Shown: positions 1 to 10,168, counted from the stretch's first letter. The stretch is 64,000 bases of DNA from Neostapfia colusana (GCA_030760725.1 JASWHV010000019.1:31995944-32059943); one strand, 5' to 3'. Program-made: numbers and translations. The notes: generated by a model not told the origin, from the sequence alone.

Positions 1-314
1 TCATCCTGTCGTGTTCCCCTGTTATTATCAAACCAATCACAATGGAAGAAAGTAACTCTAAGATCTTTGGAACCACTAAATTTGAACTCCACAATGTTCT
101 GGATGATCCCATAGTAGTTAGTTTCATTCCCCTCTGCATCACATGCTCTAGTTACAACACCACTATTTGTCGTGGCTGCAAGAGGATGTTTTGCTTCAAA
201 TTTAGCCGAACGAAATCGGAACCCATTTACATCGTAACGACCAAAACTCCTTGCTGTTATGGTTCCTTGAGAAAGTTGTCGTAGGTCCTCATGAACGTAA
301 GCATCGACCATGCA
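1..314 (-). CDS. TNP2 transposase, exon 3 with DUF4216 (runs off window)
   Basis: The minus strand is open from the acceptor (AG at 316-315) to the window edge, with no stop in 104 codons. It starts with MVDAYVHEDLRQL and contains a DUF4216 signature: NYYGIIQNIVEF followed by VTFFHCDWFD. This is the usual C-terminal domain of tnp2 transposases. The frame joins exon 2 without a shift. Nothing in this exon looks broken, so the internal stop in exon 1 is the only disabling change seen in this gene. Confidence 0.85.
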
Positions 315-396
315 CTACGAATTAAATAAAATATCAGTTATGTTAATCATATTAACTTGGCAATGATAAAATTAACATGTAATAAGAATACATTAC

Positions 397-514
397 ATGC
401 TTCCAAAACCAATTGACGAAGTTAGGACCCCCATGAAGGCCATCACGACGCATTTTATCTAATTGTTTGCTTGTTGGTTGACGCGTATACTTCCAAAATT
501 GTTTGTCGAACTCG
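397..514 (-). CDS. TNP2 transposase, exon 2
   Basis: This 118-nt exon lies between a TGTAG acceptor (516-515) and a GTAATG donor (396-391). It encodes the segment starting EFDKQFW and ending NWFWKH, which in this family links DUF4218 to DUF4216. Exon 1 ends with two bases of a codon, exon 2 supplies the third, and 39 whole codons follow, so the frame is kept at both junctions. Splice sites are predicted from the sequence and the family's conserved order. Confidence 0.75.
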
Positions 515-613
515 CTACAACATGTGCTAATATTAGTACATCGAAATATCTCACATATAAAAAATGAGACATCATAAAGTGTTACTATGTGGTAATTAGA
601 AAAGAACACTTAC

Positions 614-3132
614 ACAAAATATTGAGCCATCTCTTCGATGTTTGTGTACATGTACAACATACATGAATTCCATTCTTCTTCTGAAACCACATGCCTATTG
701 CTGCCACCAACCGTTTTTCCCTTCCACGAAAAAATACTTAGATTTCCCGCAGGAGTTTCTTCATTTATGTGGTACCGTGTTGTGGGAGCATACACATTAT
801 GTTCCTCTGCAAAGAATGTACTTGAGAAGTATGCTACCTCTTTCAAGGCAAATGATTCTGCAATACACCCTTCTACTCTTGCTTTGTTTAAAACCATTGC
901 TCTAAGTTTCTTTAGTGTCCTTTCAATGTGGTACATCCATCGATATTGCACGGGACCACATACTTTAGCTTCATAAGGCAAATGCACAAGTAGATGTTGC
1001 ATTACATTCATAAATCCTGGCGGGAATACCTTTTCCATTTTGCATATGAGTGACGGTATTTCTTTCTCCAACTTTTCCATCATTTGAACTGTAATTTCTT
1101 TAGCACATAATTGTCTATAGAAAAAACTAAGTTCTGCAAGTACTCTCCACACATCCTGATGCACATATCCACGGAACATTACTGGAAGTAGTCTTTCCAT
1201 CATTATATGATAATCGTGACTTTTAAGATTATTTAATACCCAATTTTCAAGATTTGTCGTGCGCCTCAATCCAGCACAATAACCGTTGGGAAACTTCAGT
1301 CGTTGCAACCACTTTAGAACTTCTTTCCTTTCACTAACTTTAAGGCAAAATGGAGCACGTGGCATTCTCTGTTTTCCACTAACATCCTGTCTGACTTCTA
1401 AAGACGGACGATTACAAATATCTGCTAAATCTTTTCGTGCTTTCAAATTATCTTTTGTCTTTTTGAAATTGAGACATGTGCTAATTATGCTTTCTGCTAC
1501 ATTGCGTTCCTGATGCATCACATCAATATTGTGTAACATTAACAATGACTTAACATAAGGAAGATCCCATAAGCCACATATATGAGTCCAATTATGTTCG
1601 TGACCAAAACCAACAAACTCATCATCTGTAGGGACAAGTTGACTGAGGCATGCAGCAATCTCAGTACTAGCCAAGCGTTTCGGCGGACCTTTTGTTACAA
1701 TAGTATCTTTTCGAAATGTATTAACTTGTTTCCGAAATGGGTGATTTGCTGGTAGAAATCGTCGGTGGCAATCAAAAAAACACACCTTACCCCCATGAGT
1801 AAGTCTAAAACAATCAGAGTCTGACCCACAAATTGGACAACAAAGTTTGCCATGTGTGCTCCATCCTGAAAAAACTCCGTATGCAGGAAAATCATGAATT
1901 GACCACAAGTATGCTGCGCGCAAGTTGAATTTCTATTTTTTATAACTGTCATACGCTTCTACTCCGGTCCACAATTCTTTTAACTCGTCAATCAATGGTT
2001 GAAGAAAAACCCCTAAACGTTTTCCTGGATGTTTACGTCCGGGAATGATTAGAGACAAGAACATATATTCATATTTCATACACATAGCTGGTGGAAGGTT
2101 GTATGGTATAGCAAAAACCGGCCAACATGAGTATGATGCAGAAGATGTGTTGAATGGGGTGAAACCATCGGTGGCCAATCCAATACGAACATTTCTAGCA
2201 TCTTTTGCAAAATATTGATCAAAAGAGTCCAACGCCTTCCAAGCCTGAGCATCAGATGGGTGTGTCATTACCCCCTTTGTTTCACGCACACCTTCCTTAT
2301 GCCACCGCATGTGTCTTGCAGTTGATTTTGATAGAAACAACCGTTTCAGCCTAGGTGCAAGAGGCATATAACGAAGTTGTTTCACTACCACTTTTGTCTT
2401 CACCAATTCACCGTCCTCATTTGTGGCCTCAATGTATCGAGATTCTTTGCAAACCGAGCATTGTGTCAGATTTGCATTTTCCTTCCAAAAAAGTATACAG
2501 TTATTAGGACAACAATCAATCTTTTCGTACTTCATACCAAGGCCTGCCATCAATTTCTTTGCCTGGTACATGTCTCTCGGCAACTTATGATTCATCGGAA
2601 GAATATCTGATATTAAATCCAAGAGATCATCGTAGCACTTGTTCGACAAATTGTACTTTGATTTTATAGACATGAGACGAGTAACGGTTGAAAGGACGGA
2701 CACTTTAGTGTGCTCATGCAATTGTTCATGTGATGCAGAGAGAATTCTATAGAACTCTTGAACTTCGGGTCCAGGAATATCTACAGATGTACCTTCACCA
2801 CAATCACGATGTAGTGCTTCAACCATGTCTTCCATTCTGTCATCGTTAACAGCATCTACTTCGTCAATATCAACATTACTATGGTATAACTCACCATGCT
2901 CATACCATGTTTCATAGCCTGGCATAAAACCAAATCGACAAAGATCTCGTTCCATGTCGAACTTCTCCTTGCAAAAAAAGTTACGACACTTGTTGCACGG
3001 ACACTTCACAAAACGGTTGGTCGATAAAGAAAAAGCCCGACTGATAAATGCGTTAGTATTTATAGCCCATTCATCCGAAGGCGCAGCATTCTTTCGCCAA
3101 CCATCATACATCCATCGCCGATCATCGCCCAT
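614..3132 (-). pseudogene. TNP2 transposase, exon 1 (one internal stop)
   Basis: This is the main exon of the transposase that mobilises CACTA elements in the nucleus. The ATG at 3132 opens MGDDRRWMY. Residues about 5-75 match the transposase-associated domain, including a CPCNKC zinc-ligand-like motif. The tnp2 core follows (for example CPNNC, the MRWHKEG region, and GLATDGFTPF), then CPICG and FDCHRRFLP. A DUF4218 region (LPVMFRGYVHQDVW, MNVMQHLLVHL) fills the last third. A single in-frame TAG at 1935-1933 separates the halves; the reading frame is otherwise continuous from 3132 to 614. A GTAAGT donor lies at 613-608, and the partial valine codon at the exon end is completed by the first base of exon 2. 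One premature stop suggests recent inactivation, or a stop that is read through or bypassed. Confidence 0.9.
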
Positions 3133-3237
3133 TTTCTATACTATACAATATAACAACATAAGAATTTCACAAACAAAAATTATTATTTAGTTACGTTCAC
3201 TTTATCTATTGGAAGGGATAGGTCCTAAACCCACCTA

Positions 3238-3431
3238 GGAGTGACCGAGAGGAGTGTGCTTATAACGAGACGCGGAGTCTGGATTCAGACGAAATTTCGG
3301 CAGCATAACCCCGTTGTTCTCCAACTGCACGCCCGATAATGGTGCAGCAGAGAACATTAGGGTTACGCCGTCGAATTTTCGTCTGAATCCATACCCCGTG
3401 TCTCGTATAAGCACGCCCTCTCGGTCACTCC
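3238..3431. repeat. Long inverted repeat (hairpin) in the CACTA leader
   Basis: A near-complete 194-bp palindrome. The left arm starts GGAGTGACCGAGAGG and contains GATTCAGACGAAATTTCGGC; the right arm returns as the complement and ends TCGGTCACTCC. Pairing continues inward through GTTCTCC/AGAGAAC and CTGCAC/GTGCAG to a loop of about 11 nt. It lies about 105 bp upstream of the transposase start. A transcript of either strand could fold into a long hairpin. Confidence 0.8.
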
Positions 3432-3540
3432 AAGGCTGTCCAAAAAGGGACAATTCCGGACCTACACGACTCACATGCGGAACGCATGTGAGACGGGCCG
3501 GTCCGAAACGGGTGTCGCATATTGTATAGGTTACGTGAAT

Positions 3541-4860
3541 TTTACTTTTTCAAGTAATTTACGAGAGAGGGATAAGAACGAGAGACAGTAGAAAATAACG
3601 AGAGAGAGACAGTGAGCTCCTCGGCAGCGTCGAGAGGCAGAAGCGTCGGAAGCCACCACCCGGAGAAGACGGCGGAGAGAGCCCGAGCAGCTCGTTGGAC
3701 GAGGACGCAAACGGCGAGCACCATGCCAAAAGATGTGAAGACGCCGGCATCGTACGCATCCAGCTCTGGTCGTTCCGCTCGCTTGAGCTAGTGATCGGTG
3801 AGCTAGCGACCAGTGAGGAGAGGCTAACTACGGAAAAAGTGTTCGATGCACAATCTCTGTTTTTGAGTTTGCAAAAAAAACACAAAACAACAGACACACA
3901 AGAATAATAACAACTGCATGTGCAATCAAGGGCCCAAGTGCGGCTGTAGACGCGTAGGTATTATCTCTTCTACTTAGGACATTCTTGGCATGCGGACGGA
4001 GCACTAAGACTTTGATGAGGCTATTTTGAATTTTAAAAAAAAAGTTTTCATACCATTTGAACCTTGCTTTGAATCATGCGCACGGAGCACTAAGACATGT
4101 GGGTCATCATGTGGATCTAAGATGTACATGCATGTGGTAGATAAAAAGACAGACATCAAATGAATTATATAATTTGCAACTCATAATATATTTCATTAAC
4201 ATAATGGCGGTGCAACCCAATATATATTCACTGTAGCTACTGCAGAATTTCCACTCATCGGGTCGGCTTGCTTTCTATTGAACAAAAAATTTTTTGATTA
4301 TGTATATCATACATACCTACACTCGGGGGCTGCGGCGGCTGGCGCGGGCTCGGGGCAGACGCGGCGATGCGGCGATGTGCGGTGGCCGTCAGGCTAGCAG
4401 GAGTGGTGGCGGCAGACGGGGCGGGCTCGGCGCAGAGGCGGCGATTTGCGGCGGTCGACAGGCTCGAAACGTGACGCAGCACTGGCGGGGCCCTGTGGCG
4501 GGCGGCGTGGGGCTGCCGCCTCCGAACAGCACGGCCGGCGCACCTGAGGGGCCCTGTGGCTGGGCGGCGTGGCGCGGCCGGAGCACTGGAGCTCTCCCGG
4601 GGCCGGTGTGCCCCTGGCTCGGCCGGCGCAGCGCGGCGCCCAGCGCCTCTGTGGCGCGCGCGCGGCGCGGCCGCCGGCTCTGTGGCGCGCGGCGCGGCCG
4701 GCGCACCGGAGCCGGCGCGGTGTGGCCCGGGGCTCAGCCGGGGCAGCCTCCTCTGGCGGCAACGGCGCGGCGGCGCTCACAGCGGTGGGTGCGGGTGCAT
4801 GCGGAGCGGCGCTTTCGTGTCGAGGAAAGTGCTGGCGGCGCGGCTAGGTTGAAGAAAAGG
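3541..4860. other. CACTA non-coding interior with a GC-rich island
   Basis: No convincing gene. Positions 3541-3700 are purine-rich (GAGAGAG runs). From 4321 to 4850 the sequence is dominated by GCGGCG/GGCGCG, in sharp contrast to the AT-rich flank at 4010-4320. Long open frames occur on both strands there, as expected when stop codons are rare in such composition. The island could be a captured host CpG-rich exon or promoter, or simple GC expansion; I cannot tell which. Confidence 0.5.
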
Positions 4861-4862
4861 TC

Positions 4863-5360
4863 CTTTATTTTCGTGAGCCCCTACAGAACCCACGAAAATG
4901 TCATTTATTTTCGTGCGCCCGCATCAAACCCACGAAAGTAGGTCCATTATTTCCGTGCGCTTTAAGGAACCCACGACAATAGCGTATAATTCCGTGCGGT
5001 GCACAGAAACCCACGAATCATTTTCGTGAGCCCCGAGGAAACCCACGAAAGTAGTTCCACTGTTTGTGTATTGTCGTGAGCTAACTGCCAACCCAAGAAA
5101 TAAAAACAATATTTTCGTGAGCTAACAATTAACCCACGAAAATAGGTTAATTATTTTCGTGAGCTAGCTTCTAACCCACGAAAATACTTCAGTTTCGTGT
5201 GCCACCCCCCTAACTCACGAAAATAAATTTCATTTTCGTGTGCCTACTACGTAACCCACGAAAATATGTCTCATTTTCGTGAGCTACATGCCAGCCCACG
5301 AAAATAAACTTGTTTTCGTGAGGGCCGACGAAAATATATTTGGCACACGAAAATAGTTCA
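4863..5360. repeat. CACTA subterminal repeat array
   Basis: About a dozen copies of TTTTCGTGAGC-like motifs alternate with about a dozen complementary ACCCACGAAAAT-like motifs, with a period near 40 bp. Clustered subterminal motifs in both orientations are typical of CACTA ends, where they bind the element-encoded DNA-binding protein. Each motif pair could also fold into a small hairpin. Confidence 0.88.
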
Positions 5361-5373
5361 GTTTCCTGTAGTG
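5361..5373 (-). repeat. CACTA terminal inverted repeat
   Basis: Plus-strand GTTTCCTGTAGTG, which is CACTACAGGAAAC on the minus strand. This is the canonical CACTA terminus and sets the element boundary at 5373. Confidence 0.9.
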
Positions 5374-5532
5374 TGTTTGCAGGTGAGAACCCCACGGACT
5401 CGGATTACGAGTCCACCGGCGAGGGCTACCCTCTGTTGGGGACTACGGCTCTGTGGAAGCCGTACACACGCTGCGTTGAGGCTGAGTGGAGCTAGTGTGG
5501 GTTATCCGTAGGGCCAGACAACCAACTTTTGC
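5374..5532 (+). mobile_element. LTR fragment of gypsy element G, with an acidic exon
   Basis: This piece lies between the CACTA end and the protease coding region. It starts TGTTTGCAG and is then open from 5383 to a TAG at 5493-5495, giving GENPTDSDYESTGEGYP and a short tail. Phase and style match exon 2 of the acidic ORF seen in the other LTRs of this window. The same sequence occurs inverted at about 9067-9212. The 5' part of the LTR lies beyond the CACTA insertion, outside the window. The fusion straight to pol implies loss of the leader and gag. Confidence 0.7.
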
Positions 5533-5933
5533 TAGCAGGTACGTTTACTCTCAACGATCGTGCAATCATCATTTTATTTGATTCTGGTGCAACCCACAAC
5601 TTCATAAGTGCATCATATGTGGTTAAGCATCAACTGCAAGTCTTATCAACCGAGTGCTCATATATGATCTTCTCACCGGGAGGGAAGATTTCAGCAAATG
5701 TGATGACTACAAATGCACCACTGTGCTTAGGTGGGAGAATATATCACACTACTATGATTATTCTTGAGGGGCAGAAGATTGATGCAATCTTAGGAATTTC
5801 ATGGCTAAGTTACCATGGAACTGTCCTGGAAACTTTATCACGGATGGTTCACCTCAACTCTCCACTCCACCGTCCGCATTTTGCTCATATTAGACAACCC
5901 TGTCCAGTAAGTTTCAACCGCCTATCATACTGA
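5533..5933 (+). pseudogene. Element G aspartic protease (gypsy)
   Basis: This encodes the retroviral-type aspartic protease of a Ty3/gypsy element, with the active-site motif LFDSGATHNFIS and the downstream ILGISWL flap/core motif. The frame enters directly from LTR sequence at about 5533, without a start of its own or gag. The end of this frame breaks before the RT segment, which is in another frame. Copy E on the minus strand has the same order (AGMFSLN then LFDSGAT), which confirms the join. Confidence 0.85.
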
Positions 5934-5979
5934 AGCTCCCAAGTTTCAGGGCATACCTGTAGTCCGAGAAAACCCCGAC

Positions 5980-6873
5980 GTGTTCCCAGATGATCTTCCG
6001 AGCATGCCACCTGAATGGGATGTAGAGTTCAAGATTGAACTTGCACCCGGGACTACACCAATATCACGAAGACTGTATAAGATGGCTCCGAATGAACTGG
6101 CTGAGTTGAAGGAACAGCTCAATGACTTGTTGGGCAAGGGTTTCATTAGACCGAGTTCTTCGCCATGGGGATGCTCAGTGCTGTTCGTCAAAAAGAAAGA
6201 TGAAACCTTGAGGTTGTGTGTGGATTACCGACCGCTCAATGCCGTCACCATCAAGAACAAATATCCACTGCCCCACATTGATATCCCATTTGATCAACTT
6301 GCGGGTGCAAGTGTGTTTTTAAAGATGGACCTTCGCTCCGGATATCATCAAATAAAGATCCGGGCGAAGGATATCCTGAAGATGGCATTCTCGACAAGAT
6401 ATGGACTATATGAATATCTCGTCATGTCTTTTGGTCTCACCAACGCTCCAGCACATTTCATGTACCTCATGAACTTGGTATTCATGCCGGAGTTGGACAA
6501 GTTCGTGGTGATGTTCATGGATGATATCTTGGTTTACTCCAAGTCGGAAGAAGAACACGCCGAACACATGCGAATCGTCCTTCAACAATTGCGAGACCAT
6601 AAACTTTATGTCAAGTTCAGCAAATGCGAGTTTTGGATCTGCCAAGTGCCATTTTTGGGACATATCATCTCAGCGGAAGGCATTGCGGTTGACTCAAGCA
6701 AAATTAAACAAGTTCTGAAATGGAAAGCCCCCACTTCTGTCCATGAAGTCAGAAGCTTCCTCGGTTTAGTGGGATATTACCGGAGGTTCATCCTGAGCTT
6801 CTCCAAGCTTGCTAAGCTGATGACTGAATTATTGAAGAAGGGGACAAAATATGTTTGGAACTCAGCAATGTGA
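5980..6873 (+). pseudogene. Element G reverse transcriptase
   Basis: Ty3/gypsy reverse transcriptase, which copies element RNA into cDNA in cytoplasmic particles. It contains SSPWGCSVLFVKKKD, NKYPLPHID, DLRSGYHQI, SFGLTNAPAHF and the catalytic FMDDILVYS (usually FIDD in this clade). The frame ends at TGA 6871-6873 because of a shift near 6860, after which the RNase H continues in another frame. The sequence type is Tekay/Del-like chromovirus. Confidence 0.92.
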
Positions 6874-7426
6874 AGGAGCGTTCCAAGCATTGGTGAAGCA
6901 TCTCACCACAGCCCCGGTCTTAGCTCAGCCGGATACAACCAAGCCTTTCGATGTATATTGTGATGCATCTGGTATCGGGCATGGCTGCGTGTTGATGCAA
7001 GAAGGACGGGTGGTCGCGTATGTCTCATGCCAACTTCGAAACACTGAGCAGCACTATCCGACTCATGATCTTGAGCTCGCAGCTGTGGTATTGGCGCTGA
7101 AAATGTGGAGGCACTATCTCCTTGGAAATTTGGTGCATCTCTACACCGACCACAAGAGCTTAAAATATATCTTCACCCAGAAAAAGCTGAATATGAGGCA
7201 AAGGATGTGGTTAGAATTAATCAAAGACTATGAGATTGAGATTCATTACCACCCAGGCAAGGCGAATGTGGTGGCCGACGCGCTGAGTCGAAAATCACAT
7301 GTCCATAATCTTACAATTACACCGATAGAAGAGGAAGAACCGAGTTTATATTTGGTTCCATATGGATTACTCTTCAACCTTGCTCCCATCCCTACCTTTA
7401 GGGAGGATATTATTGCAGCTCAGTAG
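6851..7426 (+). pseudogene. Element G RNase H
   Basis: The RNase H domain, fused to RT in the intact element, degrades RNA in RNA:DNA hybrids. It contains VYCDASGIGHGC, LELAAVVLALKMW, YTDHKSLKYIF and NVVADALSRK. It is offset from RT by a frameshift near 6860 and closes at TAG 7424-7426. A second stop (TAG at about 7487) separates it from the integrase segment. Confidence 0.9.
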
Positions 7427-7429
7427 ATT

Positions 7430-8484
7430 GATAAAGGCATGGCATATCTCCGGAAACAGATAGACGGCGGTGACAGCAAATGTTTCTAGAAGGATGAAGA
7501 GGGGACGCTATGGTTCAATGACCACATAGTCGTACCTCAGAATATGGAGCTGCGAAAGAAGATCCTTGATGAAGCTCACTTGTCTAAGTTCTCCATTCAT
7601 CCAAGCAGCAAAAAAATGTACCAAGATTTGAAGAGTAAATTTTGGCGGACACGGATCAAACGGGAAATTGCAAAGTACGTATCTGAATGTGATACGTGTA
7701 GACGAGTGAAGGCGGATCACATGAGAAAATCAGGGCTGTTGCAACCCCTGAAACTTCCAGCATGGAAGTGGGAAGATGTGAGCATGTATTTCATTGTGGT
7801 TTTACCCATGACTTTTAAAAAGCATGATTACATTTGGGTATCGTTGACCGGTTAACCAAGTCGGCTCACTTCATTCCCGTGCATACACATTGCCATGCGA
7901 GCAGGAATGTGGAGTTGTACATTGAGAAAATTTTATGCTTGCACGGGGTACCCAAGACCACAATCTCAGATCGAGGGGCACTGTTCGTGGCTCGTTTCTG
8001 GGAGAAGTTGCACGCTGCTTTGGGAACCAAACTGATTAGAAGCTCCGCCTATCACCCTCAAACCGATGGGCAAACTGAGAGGGTGAATCAAGTGTTAGAA
8101 GACATGCTGAGAGCGTGTGCCATCCACCACGGTAGAAATTATGATGATCATCTGCCGTTGGCGGAATTCTCGTATAACAATGGCTATCAAGCGAGTATCA
8201 AGATGGCACCATATGAGGCTCTCTATAGTCGTAAATGCCACACCCCATTGAACTGGCGCGAGTCCGGTGAAAGGGTCACGTTTGGGATTGATTTAGTGAA
8301 CAACGCCGAAGAGCGAGTTCGGGTAATTCAAGCAAACTTGAAGGTCGCCCAATCCCGACAGAAGAGTTACGCTGATAAGAGGCGTAGGCCACTACACTTC
8401 GACGTCAGGGAACACATGTACCTCCGTGTGTCTCCGATGAAAGGCATGCACCGATTCGGCGTAAAGTGGAAACTCGCTCCCTGA
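7430..8484 (+). pseudogene. Element G integrase
   Basis: Integrase with a zinc-binding HHCC region (EAHLSKFSIH, then CDTCRRVKAD) and a catalytic core (ISDRGALFVARFWE, QTDGQTERVNQ). The segment normally carrying the first catalytic Asp reads SMYFIVVLP, so that Asp appears to be Tyr here. A stop near 7487, a frameshift near 7835-7850 and a TGA at 8482-8484 break the frame. The frame continues after the TGA into the chromodomain. Confidence 0.9.
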
Positions 8485-8835
8485 TTTATTGGACCCTATG
8501 CCATCACCGAGAAGTGTGGACAAGTGGCGTATAGACTAGAACTCCCGGCATCTCTTGCTGGTGTTCATGACGTGTTCCATGTTTCACAACTCCAGAAATG
8601 TCTAAAGTATATGGCTGTTGTTCCCACTGAAGACAATGGCGAGTTGCAACCGGATTTAACCTACGCTGGATATCCTGTGGAAATTGTTGATGACAAGGCT
8701 CGTACCACGGGTATCCGAATGCTGTGGTTCTACAAGACCTTGTGGAGCAACCACACCGCTGTGGAAGCGATGTGGGAGAGTGAAGAGTTCCTTCACTCAA
8801 ACTACCCGGATTTCATGGCGTCTCATCACGGGTAA
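8485..8835 (+). pseudogene. Element G integrase C-terminus and chromodomain
   Basis: Continues in the same frame after the TGA. It holds ELPASLAGVHDVFHVSQL (integrase C-terminal module) and then a chromodomain-like segment, with TAGYPVEIVDDKARTTG and WSNHTAVEAMWESEEF. Chromodomains target chromoviral integration to heterochromatin. Ends with TAA at 8833-8835. Confidence 0.85.
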
Positions 8836-9221
8836 TTCCTATTATATCTCCGTCTCTTCTTTTGCCTGTGACAGACCGAAATCTGTATATTCCAGGATCA
8901 CAGAGGGTGGTGCCGCACGATGCAACACCCGACAGCACACACGATAAGGAAACATAGTATTAAATTGAAAACATGCTGAATTTCTACAAAAGTAGTACAA
9001 TCTTCAGTTAAAACTCCTGTACAGAGTCTACTACAGAGGAAGGTATTTATACATCTCACGCCAACACCTAACTAGCAAAAGTTGGTTGTCCGGCCCTAGG
9101 ACAACTCACACTAGCTCCACTCAGCCTCAACGCGGCGTGTACGGCTCCCACACAGCCGTAGTCCCCGACGGAGGGTAGCCCTCGCCGTTCGACTCATACT
9201 CTAAGTCCGTGGGCTACTCCT
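8836..9221 (-). mobile_element. Inverted LTR tail after element G pol
   Basis: From about 8905 the sequence matches long-LTR 3' ends in reverse orientation (GGTGGTGCCGCACGATGCAACACCC). Positions 9067-9212 are the inverse of 5388-5535. On the minus strand it contains the acidic exon tail ending EPYTPR-stop (TGA at 9129-9127), with one upstream TAG. It is cut at 9221 by the copia element. An LTR of opposite orientation just downstream of pol is not a normal element structure. Confidence 0.7.
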
Positions 9222-9511
9222 TGAAAGTGCATCTAGGTAATCCCCGTGGGTTATGGTTGATTCATGACAAAAATTAAGATACTAATAAGTTTTTACTGAG
9301 TATGAGCACAGGTCTCTCAAGAAGCAAAAAGGAAAAGAAAAAGACTTGAAAGAGTAGAAAATAGAAACTTTCTATTGAGTTTCAATTTTCTAGATTGTGT
9401 ACAGGGTCTTCTCTTTTGGAGTGTTTGAGAATCATTAGAGAGCTCAAACTAAAGTTAGAAAGTTAGAATCGTGAGAGGAAGTAGTCATAGGTATGGCTGA
9501 AAAAGGAAGAC

Positions 9512-10168
9512 CGGACTTGTCCGGACTACGGGCCGGACTAGTCCGTTCCAACACGGACTAGTCCGTTTTAGACCGTACAAGAAGTCTGTGATTGAGTTCG
9601 GACTTGTCCGTTTTAGGCCGGACTAGTCCGTTGTCGAGTGAGTTTGAGCCTTTTTGAGACTAAGTCTTAGAAGGCCGGACTAGTCTGCCTAGTTGGCCAG
9701 ACTAGTCCGCTAAGCGGAGTAAGCCGTTTGAGTCCAGAGAAGGAGTCTCTGAGTGACTTCGGACTAGTCCGCTCCGTAGGCCGGACTAGTCCGGTCTCTT
9801 CACACTAGTCCGGTTTAGGACGGAACAAAGGTTCCTTTATGAGCTCGGACTAGTCCGAAGTTGGCTGGACTAGTCCGAAGCCCTAGATTAGAGAGTTTTT
9901 TTGACTAAGTCTGGTAAGACCGGACTAGTCCACCCTTGGCAGGACTAGTACGCCCTTGGCAGGACTAGTCCGCCCTTACCAGACTAGTCCGTTCTCATAC
10001 GGAACAAAGGTTCCTGACTGAGATCGGACCAGTCCGGTCTTGGCCGGACTAGTCCGGGGTTTTATGACCGTTTGAATCCAACGGTCACTAGACTTTAGTT
10101 GGTAGCCTTGTGACATGGGTGGTCCCTTAAGAACAGACTAGTCTGGGGTCTGAACCGGACTAGTCCGG
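9512..10168. repeat. Array of palindromic CGGACTAGTCCG motifs
   Basis: About 20 copies of a 12-bp perfect palindrome or one- to two-base variants lie in about 660 bp of copia U3, with two more at about 14881-14912. About a dozen are exact in the core GGACTAGTCC. Copies come in pairs about 20 bp apart. A larger unit is also visible: ACGGAACAAAGGTTCCT plus palindromes at about 9829 and 10000, with related blocks at about 9571 and 9733. The density upstream of the TATA box suggests a protein-binding array. Confidence 0.85.

Larger units (their letters stand above)
1..5373 (-). mobile_element. CACTA (En/Spm-type) DNA transposon, partial
   Basis: The element reads on the minus strand. Its 5' terminus is at 5373, where the plus strand ends in CCTGTAGTG (CACTACAGG on the minus strand), and it runs off the left edge of the window. 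It contains subterminal repeats, a non-coding leader with a large hairpin, and a TNP2-type transposase gene with Transpos_assoc, tnp2, DUF4218 and DUF4216 regions. CACTA elements make 3-bp target duplications; the three bases after the terminus are TGT, but the matching copy lies outside the window. It is inserted in a gypsy LTR fragment, just before that LTR's exon 2. The other terminus and any second (TNPA-like) gene are not visible. Confidence 0.93.

Noticed and set aside
638..976. Plus-strand frames opposite TNP2
   Set aside because: Antisense shadows of the transposase exon, which has clear domain motifs on the minus strand.
3559..3897. A Ser/Leu-rich 112-codon minus-strand frame upstream of TNP2
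   Set aside because: Low-complexity translation of a GAGAGA-rich leader; no CACTA TNPA features.
4294..4941. A 215-codon plus-strand frame and overlapping minus-strand frames in the CACTA GC island
   Set aside because: Open frames on both strands in GCG-repeat sequence; Arg/Gly/Ala-rich products without domain signs.
9512..10168. The palindrome array as a CRISPR or satellite
   Set aside because: Spacers and copies are irregular and lie within a eukaryotic LTR U3; no CRISPR context and no long uniform tandem unit.
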